A stretch of 64,000 nt of DNA from Salinispirillum marinum (GTDB taxonomy: Bacteria > Pseudomonadota > Gammaproteobacteria > Pseudomonadales > Natronospirillaceae). The DNA is taken from assembly GCF_042651565.1 (NCBI RefSeq), contig NZ_JBHSDF010000003.1; one strand, written 5' to 3'. Under the pieces are notes generated by a model. It was not told the origin of the DNA, searched no databases, and saw only the letters and a list, made by a program, of their open reading frames with translations. A program made the translations under genes and the position numbers. How positions within the stretch are numbered: the stretch's first letter is position 1; each line of letters begins with the position of its first letter. Of this stretch, positions 27,560-36,646 are shown piece by piece.

Positions 27560-29024
27560 CTACTGACGCGGGGCAAGCCTTAACATTGGCAAACCCCGCA
27601 TCCCGCAACTGCAAACCTTGCAACTGGCTCATCACCCCTTTCGGGCAATACAGCCAGTATTCTTTGCTCTGATCCAGCGCCGGGAAGTCGGTCTGCACAC
27701 GATAAAAAGGCATGCTCATCACGTTAAAACCTGGCGCTTCCAGGGTCTGCAAGTCTTGCTCGCTCGGGTGCCGGACGTCCAGGATAATCGCACCTTTGTT
27801 CGCTGGATCGCCATCCGGCAGTCGTAAGGCACGATCGACGCTCACCTCCTCCGCCAAAGCCGCGATCGGTGTATATTGCGCATTCAAGGTCGCTTGCCAC
27901 AGCAGATCCGGATCAAGATTCTCTTCTTGCATAGCCACCACATGAGGGCGTGCTTTGGTGGTAGGCTTGCGGCTGATCACACCACAGAACTCCGGCATTA
28001 CGTCCGAAAAACTCGCCACGCCAATGCTCCGCGCCTGATCAATAATGCTTTGCTTGTCCATGGTAATTAACGGACGCAACACCATGCGTTGCACACACGA
28101 GTCGATGACTTGCAGATTAGCGAGCGTCTGGCTCGATACCTGCGCGATGGCCTCGCCGGTCACCAACGCAGTGGTGTTCAACTGCGCCGCTATGCGATCC
28201 GCCGCGCGTAACATTTGGCGCTTTAATACCACCCCCATGTGACTGTCGTCCACCTTGGTTAATATTTCCTCAACCACCGCCTCGAAGGGTACGGCAACAA
28301 AGGTTACGCCGTGCGATGCACCAAAACGGTGCCAAAGATGGTAGGCAATTTCCTTTACGCCCCTCTCATGGTCGGCCCCACCCAAGTTGAAGAAAATAAA
28401 GTGTGAACACACCCCCCGGCGCATCATTTGCCAAGCCGCGACCGAAGAGTCGTAGCCTCCTGAAATCAACGTTGCGACCGAGTCTTGCGTACCCAAGGGA
28501 TACCCCCCCATGCCTGCCCGGCGATTACTCACAATGAACAGTCGATCATGTCGCACCTCCAGCGTCACCAACTGTTCTGGGCGATGCAAGTCGACACGAC
28601 TGCCAGGCACTGTTTGCAACAACGCACCACCAACAAAACGTTCGAGATCTACGGAACGAAAATCATGATTACCACTACGCTTAACACGCACGCAAAAGGA
28701 TTTTCCCGCCAAATCCGCTCCCACAGCGGCACAAGTTTGTGCGGCAATGGTGTCGAAATCGCCCAGCGGAAACTCCAAGGCTTCGGTGAAATTATCAATA
28801 CCGGGGATGCGCGTCAGTGCATCGCTCATCGCCGCAGCGACCGACGGCGTGCACTCCGACCCAGCATCCACCTCAAGAATATCCCAATTCCCACCCACTC
28901 TTACCGCAGGCCAAATTTCCCTGAGTAGAAGGCGAATGTTCGACTTCAGACGCTTCAATTGATGAATGCGCACCGAACGCGACTTTACAATGATTTCGGG
29001 AAACAATTTAACAACGAACTTCAT
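27546..29024 (-). CDS. thiI: tRNA 4-thiouridine synthase with C-terminal rhodanese domain
   Basis: 492 residues. THUMP/ferredoxin-like N-terminal region to about residue 165, PP-loop LISGGYDSSV at about 187-195 that adenylates tRNA U8, and a C-terminal rhodanese domain whose persulfide Cys (WLYCPKGVMS) is residue 460. ThiI transfers sulfur from IscS to tRNA s4U and, in some bacteria, to the thiamin thiazole; the rhodanese domain matches the long enteric type. Divergent from glnA. Confidence 0.95.
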   Translation of the reverse strand: MKFVVKLFPEIIVKSRSVRIHQLKRLKSNIRLLLREIWPAVRVGGNWDILEVDAGSECTPSVAAAMSDALTRIPGIDNFTEALEFPLGDFDTIAAQTCAAVGADLAGKSFCVRVKRSGNHDFRSVDLERFVGGALLQTVPGSRVDLHRPEQLVTLEVRHDRLFIVSNRRAGMGGYPLGTQDSVATLISGGYDSSVAAWQMMRRGVCSHFIFFNLGGADHERGVKEIAYHLWHRFGASHGVTFVAVPFEAVVEEILTKVDDSHMGVVLKRQMLRAADRIAAQLNTTALVTGEAIAQVSSQTLANLQVIDSCVQRMVLRPLITMDKQSIIDQARSIGVASFSDVMPEFCGVISRKPTTKARPHVVAMQEENLDPDLLWQATLNAQYTPIAALAEEVSVDRALRLPDGDPANKGAIILDVRHPSEQDLQTLEAPGFNVMSMPFYRVQTDFPALDQSKEYWLYCPKGVMSQLQGLQLRDAGFANVKACPASVVSAQ

Positions 29025-29485
29025 GACGGGCTCAGACGGAAAAAAACGCGGCGGATTATAGCAAAAAATCGAGACGTCGGACAGAATGCATCACCCTGCG
29101 GCATTACGCTACCCACAGGCTCATGAACCCGACTCAACCGCATGGCCTTTAGGCCACCATTGTGCGAAGATCATGCACCGACAGCACGCACCATCTCAGC
29201 AAAAGCACTTTTATGGTGCAGTAATGTACTGTTTTGGTGCACGTTTTTGCATGAAACGCACCAGCATCGCTCGGCAAGCCCCAAAATACGGCAACCATGC
29301 ATCTGGCACGCGCTTTGCTAATTACCCAGTAAAAGTGCTCTAGCAAAAGCATCGCGCACAGCTGCTTGGGTACATGGGCCATTAACGAAAACTGAAAACG
29401 TATCGCCGGTCGATGGACATTGGTTCAGCCGGGTGCACACACCATCGTCAGACCTATTACGGGTCGCAACCTCGGAGAGTTAGTT
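29025..29485 (+). promoter_or_regulatory. glnA control region: sigma-54 promoter plus NtrC sites
   Basis: A sigma-54 promoter TGGCACGCGCTTTGCT lies at 29304-29319, with the invariant GG and GC elements 10 nt apart. Upstream are NtrC-like sites: GCACTTTTATGGTGC (29205-29219), GTACTGTTTTGGTGC (29226-29240) and extra half-sites GCACCA near 29188 and 29258. These lie about 65-100 bp before the promoter, a normal enhancer distance. Transcription would start near 29331, giving a leader of about 155 nt. No gene is supported inside this stretch. Confidence 0.85.
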
Positions 29486-30892
29486 ATGTCAGAGAATACT
29501 CTGAAGCTGATCAAAGACAATGAAGCCAAATGGGTTGACCTGCGCTTCACAGATACTAAAGGTAAAGAGCAGCACGTTACGATTCCTGCTCGTTATGTAG
29601 ATGAAGATTTCTTTGAAAACGGCCAAATGTTTGATGGCTCATCTATTTCTGGTTGGAAAGGCATTAACGAATCCGACATGATCCTGATGCCTGACGACTC
29701 CGCATCCATCATGGACCCGTTCACCGAAGATGCAACCGTTATCGTACGTTGCGACATCGTTGAACCCTCAACCATGCAAGGCTACGAGCGTGACCCACGG
29801 TCTGTTGCCAAGCGCGCTGAAGCGTACTTGAACAGCACTGGCTTGGGTGATGTAGCGTTCTTTGGTCCTGAGCCAGAATTCTTTATCTTTGACGGCGTAA
29901 CTTGGGACATCAACATGTCCGGCTGCTCCTACAAAATCAAGTCCGAAGAAGCAGCATGGTCAACCAACGACCAGTTTGAAGGCGGCAATTTGGGCCACCG
30001 TCCGCGCGTGAAAGGTGGTTACTTCCCTGTTCCTCCGATCGACAGCCTGCACGACATCCGTTCTGCCATGTGCGACGCGATGGAAGCCATGGGCTTGGAC
30101 GTTGAAGTTCACCACCACGAAGTGGCGAACGCCGGCCAGTGTGAGATTGGTGTGAAGTTCAACACCTTGGTGAAGAAAGCTGACGAAGTACAGGTTCTGA
30201 AGTACTGCGTACACAACGTTGCACACGCTTATGGTAAAACAGCCACGTTCATGCCTAAGCCTATCGTAGGTGACAACGGTTCTGGTATGCACGTTCACCA
30301 GTCATTCTGGAAAGACGGCGTGAACCAGTTCGCTGGTGATCTGTACGCTGGCCTGTCTGAAACTGCCTTGTTTTACATCGGCGGTATCATCAAGCACGCG
30401 AAAGCTCTAAACGCCTTCACTAACCCGGCCACCAACTCTTACAAGCGTTTGGTTCCCGGTTTTGAAGCACCTGTTATGTTGGCCTATTCAGCCCGTAACC
30501 GTTCAGCGTCTATCCGTATCCCATACGTTGCGTCACCCAAGGCTAAGCGCATTGAAACCCGCTTCCCTGACCCAGTGGCTAACCCCTACCTGGCATTCGC
30601 TGCCTTGTTGATGGCTGGCTTGGACGGCGTGAAGAACAAAATTCACCCTGGCGATGCAGCGGATAAAGACCTATACGACTTGCCACCCGAAGAAGCATTG
30701 GCCATCCCAACCGTGGCCGGTTCTTTGGACGAAGCACTGGAAGCCTTGAAAGCTGACCATGACTTCCTTACCCAAGGTGGCGTGTTCACCAAAGATATGA
30801 TCGATGCGTACATCGAATTGAAAGAAGCGGACATCGAGCGCCTGCGCATGACGACGCACCCGATCGAATTCGACATGTACTACTCTGCGTAA
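29486..30892 (+). CDS. glnA: Glutamine synthetase, type I
   Basis: 468 residues. The Tyr in DLYDLPPEEA is residue 397, the site adenylylated by GlnE in the beta subgroup. Metal and glutamate-binding motifs FDGSSISGWKGI, GPEPEFFIFD, NGSGMHVHQS and RNRSASIRIPY are intact. The dodecamer makes glutamine from glutamate, ammonia and ATP. The ATG at 29486 is preferred over one 22 codons upstream because family members begin there. Codons are unusually uniform, as expected for a highly expressed gene. Regulated by NtrC through the upstream sigma-54 promoter. Confidence 0.97.
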   Translation: MSENTLKLIKDNEAKWVDLRFTDTKGKEQHVTIPARYVDEDFFENGQMFDGSSISGWKGINESDMILMPDDSASIMDPFTEDATVIVRCDIVEPSTMQGYERDPRSVAKRAEAYLNSTGLGDVAFFGPEPEFFIFDGVTWDINMSGCSYKIKSEEAAWSTNDQFEGGNLGHRPRVKGGYFPVPPIDSLHDIRSAMCDAMEAMGLDVEVHHHEVANAGQCEIGVKFNTLVKKADEVQVLKYCVHNVAHAYGKTATFMPKPIVGDNGSGMHVHQSFWKDGVNQFAGDLYAGLSETALFYIGGIIKHAKALNAFTNPATNSYKRLVPGFEAPVMLAYSARNRSASIRIPYVASPKAKRIETRFPDPVANPYLAFAALLMAGLDGVKNKIHPGDAADKDLYDLPPEEALAIPTVAGSLDEALEALKADHDFLTQGGVFTKDMIDAYIELKEADIERLRMTTHPIEFDMYYSA

Positions 30893-30918
30893 TTTGTTTT
30901 GCGGGAGTCATTGATTTA

Positions 30919-30942
30919 AGGGCATCTTCGGATGCCCTTTTT
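30919..30942 (+). terminator. Rho-independent terminator of glnA
   Basis: AGGGCATC (30919-30926) and GATGCCCT (30931-30938) around a TTCG tetraloop, followed by TTTT. About 27 bp after the glnA stop. Confidence 0.95.
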
Positions 30943-30988
30943 ACGTTCAACGGTTTGTCGTTTGATACACACGCGGTAAACTCATGGG

Positions 30989-32161
30989 ATGAATTCATCC
31001 TACGACATCATCATCATTGGCGGCGGCATGGTCGGCATGGCTTTCGTGCTGTCATTGCCATCTGCGTTGCAAGCCAAAACCTTACTGATCGACACCGCAG
31101 AACAGCCCGATAACGCTTCACCCAGCCCAAGTTTTGACGATCGAGGCACCGCACTAAGTCAGACCAGCTTAACACTGCTCGATCGACTGGGTGTGCGTTC
31201 TGCTCTGGAACCCCATTTGGGTTACATGACCCACATTGAAGTCAGCCAGCAAGGCTATTGGGGCATCACCCATTTACAACAGGATGACCCCTTTGGCGCG
31301 GTCATTAACAACCGCCAATTAGGCTATGCCCTATGGCAGCAAGCGCGCCAGAGTGCCGTGCACTGGCGGTTTGCGACGGGTGTAACAGCATTAAGTCCGA
31401 CCGCCGACTTCACCACAGTGCACTGTACCGACCAACAAGCGTATCGCGCCAAGCTGGTCATCCTGGCGGATGGCGGACGTTCCGGCCTCGCCCGTCAGAT
31501 GGGGATCGGCGAGTTTCGCCATGCTTACGGCCAGTCTGCGATTGTGTTCAATATTGACCGTGAACAACCGGTAAATGGTCGAGCGTACGAGCGTTTCGCC
31601 GCCGATGGCCCTCGTGCCTTGCTGCCGCTGTCCGGGCGGCGTCAAACGGTCGTATGGACAGTGGACACACCGCAACTGAATGAATGGCTGAACGAAGACG
31701 ATACAAGCTGGCGACACACCATCACGGACTGTTTTGGTTCTGACCAAGGTGCGGTTAGCGCCGTATCAGCGCGTCAACATTACCCACTGCAATGGCGACG
31801 CAGCCATGAAACGGTGCGACACAGGCTGGCGCTGATAGGTAATAGCGCGCTCAGTTTGCACCCGGTTGCCGGGCAAGGGTTTAATCTGCATCTCCGTGGT
31901 TTGACGGCACTCGCCAGCCATTTGGCGCAGGCTTTTAACGATGACCAGGACGTAGGCCAATTGCCACATTTAAGGGCGTGGCAGGCACAGATACGTGCTG
32001 ACCAGCGCCTGATCGAGGCGGCCTGCCATGGTTTGGTCAGCGCGTTCGCACTGCATCACCCCATGATAGCGCATGCCCGTGGGCTGGCATTGGCAGGGCT
32101 AGATAGCCTACCGGCACTCAAATCGTTCATTGCCCGCACGGCCATAGGAAGCCCAACATGA
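30989..32161 (+). CDS. ubiH: Ubiquinone hydroxylase UbiH (2-octaprenyl-6-methoxyphenol hydroxylase)
   Basis: 390-residue FAD monooxygenase. N-terminal Rossmann motif IIIIGGGMVGMAF, substrate-region FDDRGTALSQTSLTLL, and the second FAD motif LIGNSALSLHPVAGQGFNLH; the Gly-Asn in place of Gly-Asp there is typical of UbiH. It hydroxylates the ubiquinone ring in the membrane-associated Ubi complex. Overlaps ubiI by 4 bp (ATGA), so the two are coupled. Unlike in enterics no pepP precedes it here. Confidence 0.88.
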   Translation: MNSSYDIIIIGGGMVGMAFVLSLPSALQAKTLLIDTAEQPDNASPSPSFDDRGTALSQTSLTLLDRLGVRSALEPHLGYMTHIEVSQQGYWGITHLQQDDPFGAVINNRQLGYALWQQARQSAVHWRFATGVTALSPTADFTTVHCTDQQAYRAKLVILADGGRSGLARQMGIGEFRHAYGQSAIVFNIDREQPVNGRAYERFAADGPRALLPLSGRRQTVVWTVDTPQLNEWLNEDDTSWRHTITDCFGSDQGAVSAVSARQHYPLQWRRSHETVRHRLALIGNSALSLHPVAGQGFNLHLRGLTALASHLAQAFNDDQDVGQLPHLRAWQAQIRADQRLIEAACHGLVSAFALHHPMIAHARGLALAGLDSLPALKSFIARTAIGSPT

Positions 32162-33399
32162 TCCACACCCCTTCAGCACAGGCGAACACACAACACGCTG
32201 ATACGGACATTCTTATTGTTGGCGGCGGTATGATTGGTGCGGCACTGTGTTTGAGTTTGCGCACCCTACCCTGGCGGGTATGTATAGCCGATGCACGACT
32301 CCCCAACGACACCATGCCACCGGCACCAGACACAGCAACACCCCGCAGCAACGATTTTGACCAACGCGTCAGTGCACTGGCTCTCGGTACCGAGCGTTGG
32401 TTGGCCGAACTGGGAGCGTGGGAACCTATACCTACTGAGCGCCTGGGTCGCTACGACCAAATGCAGGTATGGGATGCTGAGGGCACCGCCATACTTGATC
32501 TGAGCCATCATGACGCTGACCTAAGCCATTTAGGCCACATTGTCGAAAACCGTGTCGTAGAAGCCGCACTCTGGCAGTGTTTGAATACATGGCCGGAATT
32601 ACAACGCCATTTAGGCAGCCCGGCTGTTGATGCCCAACGCAATGAACACGGACATTGGGTGGTACGCTTTAAGGATGGCAGCCAATTGAGTACCCGCTTA
32701 TTAGTGATGGCTGACGGCGCTCAATCACCGTTACGTGGCATGCTAGGCTTTACGACTCGGGAATGGGACTACTTGCACCATGCCATAGTCGCTACCGTTT
32801 CACACGAACAGCCACACAACCGTACCGCGCGACAAGCCTTTCATCGCACCGGCCCTCTGGCCTTTTTGCCACTGCCGCCCAGTAACACCTCGTCCATCGT
32901 CTGGTCATTGGTTCCGGATGAAGCCGAACGCTTCCTGTCCGCTGCCCCTGAGCAACAGGGCAGGCTATTGACCCAGGGCTTAGGCCATCGATTGGGTGAC
33001 GTAGCCATGGCCAGTTCCGTCAAGCGTTTTCCCTTGCGGCAGCGCCATGCCGCGGATTACATCATGCCGGGGGCCGTCTTGGTGGGCGATGCCGCGCACA
33101 GCATTCATCCACTGGCCGGGCAAGGTGCCAACATTGGACTACTGGACGCTCAAGCACTGGCCGCACAACTTAGGCGTGCCGCCGAACAGCGTATTCCCTT
33201 GGAAGAGCCTCTGTTGTTGCGGGCCTATCAACGGGCGCGCAAGACCGACAACTTATTGACCATGGCCGGCATGGAGTTTTTTCAACACCTATTCACGGTC
33301 GATCAGCCTGCGGTGCACTGGCTGCGCAACAACGGCATGCGCTGGTTTGGCCGCTGCGCGCCCTTACGCCGCACTGCCGTGAAAACTGCGGCGCGCTAA
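32158..33399 (+). CDS. ubiI: Ubiquinone hydroxylase, UbiI/VisC-like
   Basis: 413-residue FAD monooxygenase paralogous to the preceding gene. Motifs: ILIVGGGMIGAALCLSL, FDQRVSALALGTERWL and LVGDAAHSIHPLAGQGANIG. Position directly after ubiH and the DQRVSAL pattern suggest UbiI (ring C5 hydroxylase), but UbiF or a broad-specificity member cannot be excluded. Also active in the Ubi complex for aerobic respiration. Confidence 0.8.
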   Translation: MIHTPSAQANTQHADTDILIVGGGMIGAALCLSLRTLPWRVCIADARLPNDTMPPAPDTATPRSNDFDQRVSALALGTERWLAELGAWEPIPTERLGRYDQMQVWDAEGTAILDLSHHDADLSHLGHIVENRVVEAALWQCLNTWPELQRHLGSPAVDAQRNEHGHWVVRFKDGSQLSTRLLVMADGAQSPLRGMLGFTTREWDYLHHAIVATVSHEQPHNRTARQAFHRTGPLAFLPLPPSNTSSIVWSLVPDEAERFLSAAPEQQGRLLTQGLGHRLGDVAMASSVKRFPLRQRHAADYIMPGAVLVGDAAHSIHPLAGQGANIGLLDAQALAAQLRRAAEQRIPLEEPLLLRAYQRARKTDNLLTMAGMEFFQHLFTVDQPAVHWLRNNGMRWFGRCAPLRRTAVKTAAR

Positions 33400-33406
33400 G
33401 GCATTG

Positions 33407-33871
33407 TTAATGCCCACCAGGGAAGCCGAGTTGGCGCCAGACTTCATACACCACAATCGCAGCAGTGTTCGATAAATTCAGGCTGCGCGATTGCGGTCCC
33501 ATGGGCAGTCGGCGTTTGTGCTCCAAAGCCAAGCTATCCAAAACATGGGGTGGCAATCCGCGCGACTCCGGCCCCAACATAAAATAGTCACCTTCCTGAT
33601 ACACCCCGTCAAAGAATGAGGCCTGCCCTTTAGTGGTAAGCGCCCACAAACGTGCCGGTTGCTCCGTAGCAAGAAACGTGGCGTAATCAGGGTGCAGATT
33701 TACCCGCGCCCACTCATGGTAGTCCAAGCCGGCGCGGCGTAATGCTTTGTCTTCCATGGCAAAGCCGAGCGGCTCAATTAAATGAAGAGCGCAGCCGGTG
33801 TTGGCTGCCAAACGAATGATGTTACCCGTGTTAGGCGGTATTTCTGGTTCAAATAACACTAAATTAAACAT
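33407..33871 (-). CDS. trmL: tRNA (cytidine/uridine-34-2'-O)-methyltransferase
   Basis: About 154 residues, the compact SPOUT methyltransferase length. Conserved motifs: LFEPEIPPNTGNIIRLAANT at the start, MLGPESRGLPPHVL (knot, AdoMet binding) and SLNLSNTAAIVVYEV. It methylates the wobble ribose of tRNA-Leu isoacceptors. The ATG at 33871 gives the canonical MFNLVLFEP start; an upstream extension is rejected. Convergent with ubiI. Confidence 0.93.
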   Translation of the reverse strand: MFNLVLFEPEIPPNTGNIIRLAANTGCALHLIEPLGFAMEDKALRRAGLDYHEWARVNLHPDYATFLATEQPARLWALTTKGQASFFDGVYQEGDYFMLGPESRGLPPHVLDSLALEHKRRLPMGPQSRSLNLSNTAAIVVYEVWRQLGFPGGH

Positions 33872-33937
33872 ACCAATTCTTCTCCAAAGGGGAAAAGGTA
33901 GATACCATGGCATGACACTTCAGGCAACAGGGTGACC

Positions 33938-34771
33938 ATGAAGGAAGAACTGCTCGGCCGCATCTTAGTTAACGAAGGACTCATCACACAGGCTCAGCTG
34001 GACGAAGCCCTCGCACTGCAACAACATGAACCTGACTTACTGGTTGGTCATATTTTGGTGGAGAAAGGGTATTTGCGTTATGCCCAACTGGTCACCACCA
34101 TTGTAAGCCACCAACACTTGCCGATAGCCCGCAACATTTTGGATCAACGCGCCAAAGCTGGCGAAACCCTTGATGAAATGGGTGTCCCCTTGCCTCGGCT
34201 GTCCAGCAAAGAGATGGCGACGCTCACCTTTCATGTCAAGGAGTTTCCGGTACCCGTGCCGTCGCCATCGCTTGAACATATTGATATGGACAGTGATACC
34301 GAGCGAGAGTTGGCCGAAGATGCATTCAGCCTGATTGATCACGGCGAAATGGAAGAGGCCAAACAAGTGCTCGTGCAAGGCCTAACCATTATTCCGAACA
34401 GCGACGCCTTACGTTATCTACAAGCGTGGTTGCTGGCCGAGCAGAACAAGCCGGATCAGAGCATTCAAAGCATAGAAAAACATCATCCGCAGTATACCCG
34501 CATACCAACGCTGTTATGGCTTATGGCCTACAACCGTCAAAGAATGCACCAACACGCCGAGGCCGTTGAAAATTATCAAGCGCTGCTGCATAGCAATAAG
34601 CCATTACCCGAGTGGTACTTTGGCCTCGCGTATTCGTTGCAACATCTGCACTACTGGAAGAAGGCGCGGCAGGTATACACGCACTTTATCAAAATCAGTC
34701 GTGGCGAAAACAAATGGACAAAGTACGCCCGGGAACAAGTAGCTTTGATTGTGCGCGAACACGGAATGTAA
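33938..34771 (+). CDS. Uncharacterised protein with MshEN-like N-terminus and TPR-like C-terminus
   Basis: 277 residues from the ATG at 33938. Residues 1-65 (LLGRILVNEGLITQAQLDEA and a second similar half, GHILVEKGYLRYAQLVT) resemble the duplicated N-terminal domain of GspE/PilB/MshE ATPases, which in some proteins binds cyclic-di-GMP. The rest (about 120-277) is helical with TPR-like repeats (AEDAFSLIDHGEMEEAKQVL; LAYSLQHLHYWKKARQVYTH). No ATPase domain follows, so it may be a stand-alone adaptor. Function unknown. Confidence 0.75.
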   Translation: MKEELLGRILVNEGLITQAQLDEALALQQHEPDLLVGHILVEKGYLRYAQLVTTIVSHQHLPIARNILDQRAKAGETLDEMGVPLPRLSSKEMATLTFHVKEFPVPVPSPSLEHIDMDSDTERELAEDAFSLIDHGEMEEAKQVLVQGLTIIPNSDALRYLQAWLLAEQNKPDQSIQSIEKHHPQYTRIPTLLWLMAYNRQRMHQHAEAVENYQALLHSNKPLPEWYFGLAYSLQHLHYWKKARQVYTHFIKISRGENKWTKYAREQVALIVREHGM

Positions 34772-34777
34772 CTGTTG

Positions 34778-35101
34778 CTATTTCTGCCACAGGGTCAGCG
34801 GTGGCGCCAGGTCTGAACGTTCATCGAGGAAGGCGAAGAAAAGATCAATTTGAAAGCCCGGTAAGGCCTGGAGTTCGCGCCGCATAGCGCTTTCGCCGGG
34901 AATACCACAAGGCACCACCAATTCATTGCCCGCACTGACGAGCTGCCAATATAGCCCTTCTCGCCACTCCAACAAGCGCACGGTGCGCAGCACCGCCATG
35001 TCCATACTGGCAAACCACTTTTTTCCGGGATAATGCAGCGTCACCCCACGGTGGGAAGACTCAACAAGTGTCGGTTGTAGCGGGAAAACAGGGTCAGTCA
35101 T
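34778..35101 (-). CDS. Hypothetical protein, 107 residues
   Basis: Not recognised. The frame has a normal ATG, balanced composition and no signal peptide or transmembrane helix; Trp and charged residues (LEWREGLYWQL) suggest a folded cytoplasmic domain. It is convergent with the MshEN/TPR gene and lies upstream of ntrC on the same strand with about 100 bp of intergenic DNA in which I see no gene. Real-gene call rests on composition and fit between neighbours. Confidence 0.6.
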   Translation of the reverse strand: MTDPVFPLQPTLVESSHRGVTLHYPGKKWFASMDMAVLRTVRLLEWREGLYWQLVSAGNELVVPCGIPGESAMRRELQALPGFQIDLFFAFLDERSDLAPPLTLWQK

Positions 35102-35200
35102 TGAGTCAATTCGGCTGCTGGAAATCGACGTTCATTATGACCAGCCAACGCGCCGCCAGCAAGGCCAGCGCGCCACGCGATCAAGGTAGAACGCTTTGCT

Positions 35201-36631
35201 TCAGTCATCACCGTCATCGTCACCGCCCTCGGTGACCATGCCCAATTCTTTAATTTTACGCGTCAAGGTATTACGCCCCCAGCCCAATAACTGCGCGGCG
35301 TCTCGACGGCGTCCCGCCGTGTGTTTGAGCGCCACATCAATCATCGCCTGCTCAAACAAGGGCACCGCCATATCCAAAATACCTTGATGGCCTTGCGTCA
35401 ATTCACGGTCGGCCCAGAACTTCAGGTTATCCACCCAATGGCTGCCGGTTTCACGCACTTGCTCTTCGGCAATCAACTCCGGCGGCAAGTCATTGATAAA
35501 CACTTCACGCCCGGAGGCCATCACCGTTATCCAGCGACAGGTGTTTTCGAGTTGGCGGACGTTCCCCGGCCAGGGCAGCGAGGCCAAAAATTCGACCGTT
35601 TCCTGGCGCAATAATTTCGCTTCAACACCCAATTCCGTAGCCGCACGCCCTAAAAAGTAATTCAACAAACGGGGAATATCCTCGCGACGATCTGCCAACC
35701 GTGGAATATGAATGCGAATGACGTTTAAGCGGTGAAACAAATCTTCCCGAAAACGCCCTTCGCGCACCAAACCCTCTAGATTTTGGTGTGTCGCGGCAAT
35801 GATGCGCACGTCCACCTTAATCGCTGTATGTCCGCCTACGCGATAAAATTCGCTGTCGGCCAATACACGCAACAGGCGGGTTTGGGTTTCCGCTGGCATG
35901 TCACCAATCTCGTCCAAAAACAACGTACCGCCGTTTGCTTGCTCAAAGCGCCCAGGGCGCTGGCCGCTGGCGCCCGTAAAGGCACCTTTTTCGTGCCCGA
36001 ACAGTTCAGACTCAATAAGGTCACGCGGAATCGCCGCCATGTTCAAGGCAATAAAGGGTTTGTCACGGCGTGGGCTATGCCGGTGCAAGGCTTGGGCGAC
36101 CAGCTCCTTCCCGGTGCCTGACTCACCGTTGATCAACACCGTGATATTAGAATGCGATAACCGACCAATGGCCCGAAAGACCTCCTGCATCGCCGGGGCT
36201 TCACCAATGATTTCTTGCGCCGCCTGCCGCTCGGGCTCAACAATTTCTTGTTGCTGCTCGCGCGCATGTTCCATGGCCCGCTTCACCAGATCAATGGCCT
36301 CTGTGATGTCAAAGGGCTTGGGTAGGTATTCAAACGCCCCGCCTTGGAACGACGCTACGGCGCTGTCGAGGTCCGAATGCGCCGTCATAATGATCACGGG
36401 AATATCGGGGTGCATCGCATGGATTTCACGCATTAACGCCAAACCATCCATCCCTTCCATACGCACGTCACTGACGATGACCGTCGGCTTATCCCGTTGT
36501 AAGCGCTGTAAAAGGCTTTCACCGTCGGTGAACGACTGACAAGCCCAACCTTCTTTTTCCACCGCTTTTTCTAAAACCCAGCGAATGGACCGATCATCGT
36601 CCACCACCCAAACGGTTTCATGTTGGCTCAT
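35201..36631 (-). CDS. ntrC: Nitrogen regulation response regulator NtrC
   Basis: 476 residues. Receiver domain with phospho-acceptor Asp near residue 55 (VIVSDVRMEG), sigma-54-activating AAA+ domain with Walker A NGESGTGKE, the GAFTGA loop that contacts sigma-54, Walker B LFLDEIGDMP, and a C-terminal Fis-type helix-turn-helix (DAAQLLGWGRNTLTRKI). Ends in a short acidic tail (GGDDDGDD). Phosphorylated by NtrB, it activates glnA and its own operon. Fifteen bp behind ntrB. Confidence 0.96.
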   Translation of the reverse strand: MSQHETVWVVDDDRSIRWVLEKAVEKEGWACQSFTDGESLLQRLQRDKPTVIVSDVRMEGMDGLALMREIHAMHPDIPVIIMTAHSDLDSAVASFQGGAFEYLPKPFDITEAIDLVKRAMEHAREQQQEIVEPERQAAQEIIGEAPAMQEVFRAIGRLSHSNITVLINGESGTGKELVAQALHRHSPRRDKPFIALNMAAIPRDLIESELFGHEKGAFTGASGQRPGRFEQANGGTLFLDEIGDMPAETQTRLLRVLADSEFYRVGGHTAIKVDVRIIAATHQNLEGLVREGRFREDLFHRLNVIRIHIPRLADRREDIPRLLNYFLGRAATELGVEAKLLRQETVEFLASLPWPGNVRQLENTCRWITVMASGREVFINDLPPELIAEEQVRETGSHWVDNLKFWADRELTQGHQGILDMAVPLFEQAMIDVALKHTAGRRRDAAQLLGWGRNTLTRKIKELGMVTEGGDDDGDD

Positions 36632-36646
36632 GGGCACCACTCCTGT

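Noticed and set aside
29086..29343. 85-residue plus-strand frame in the glnA control region
   Set aside because: Spans the NtrC sites and sigma-54 promoter; composition unlike a protein.
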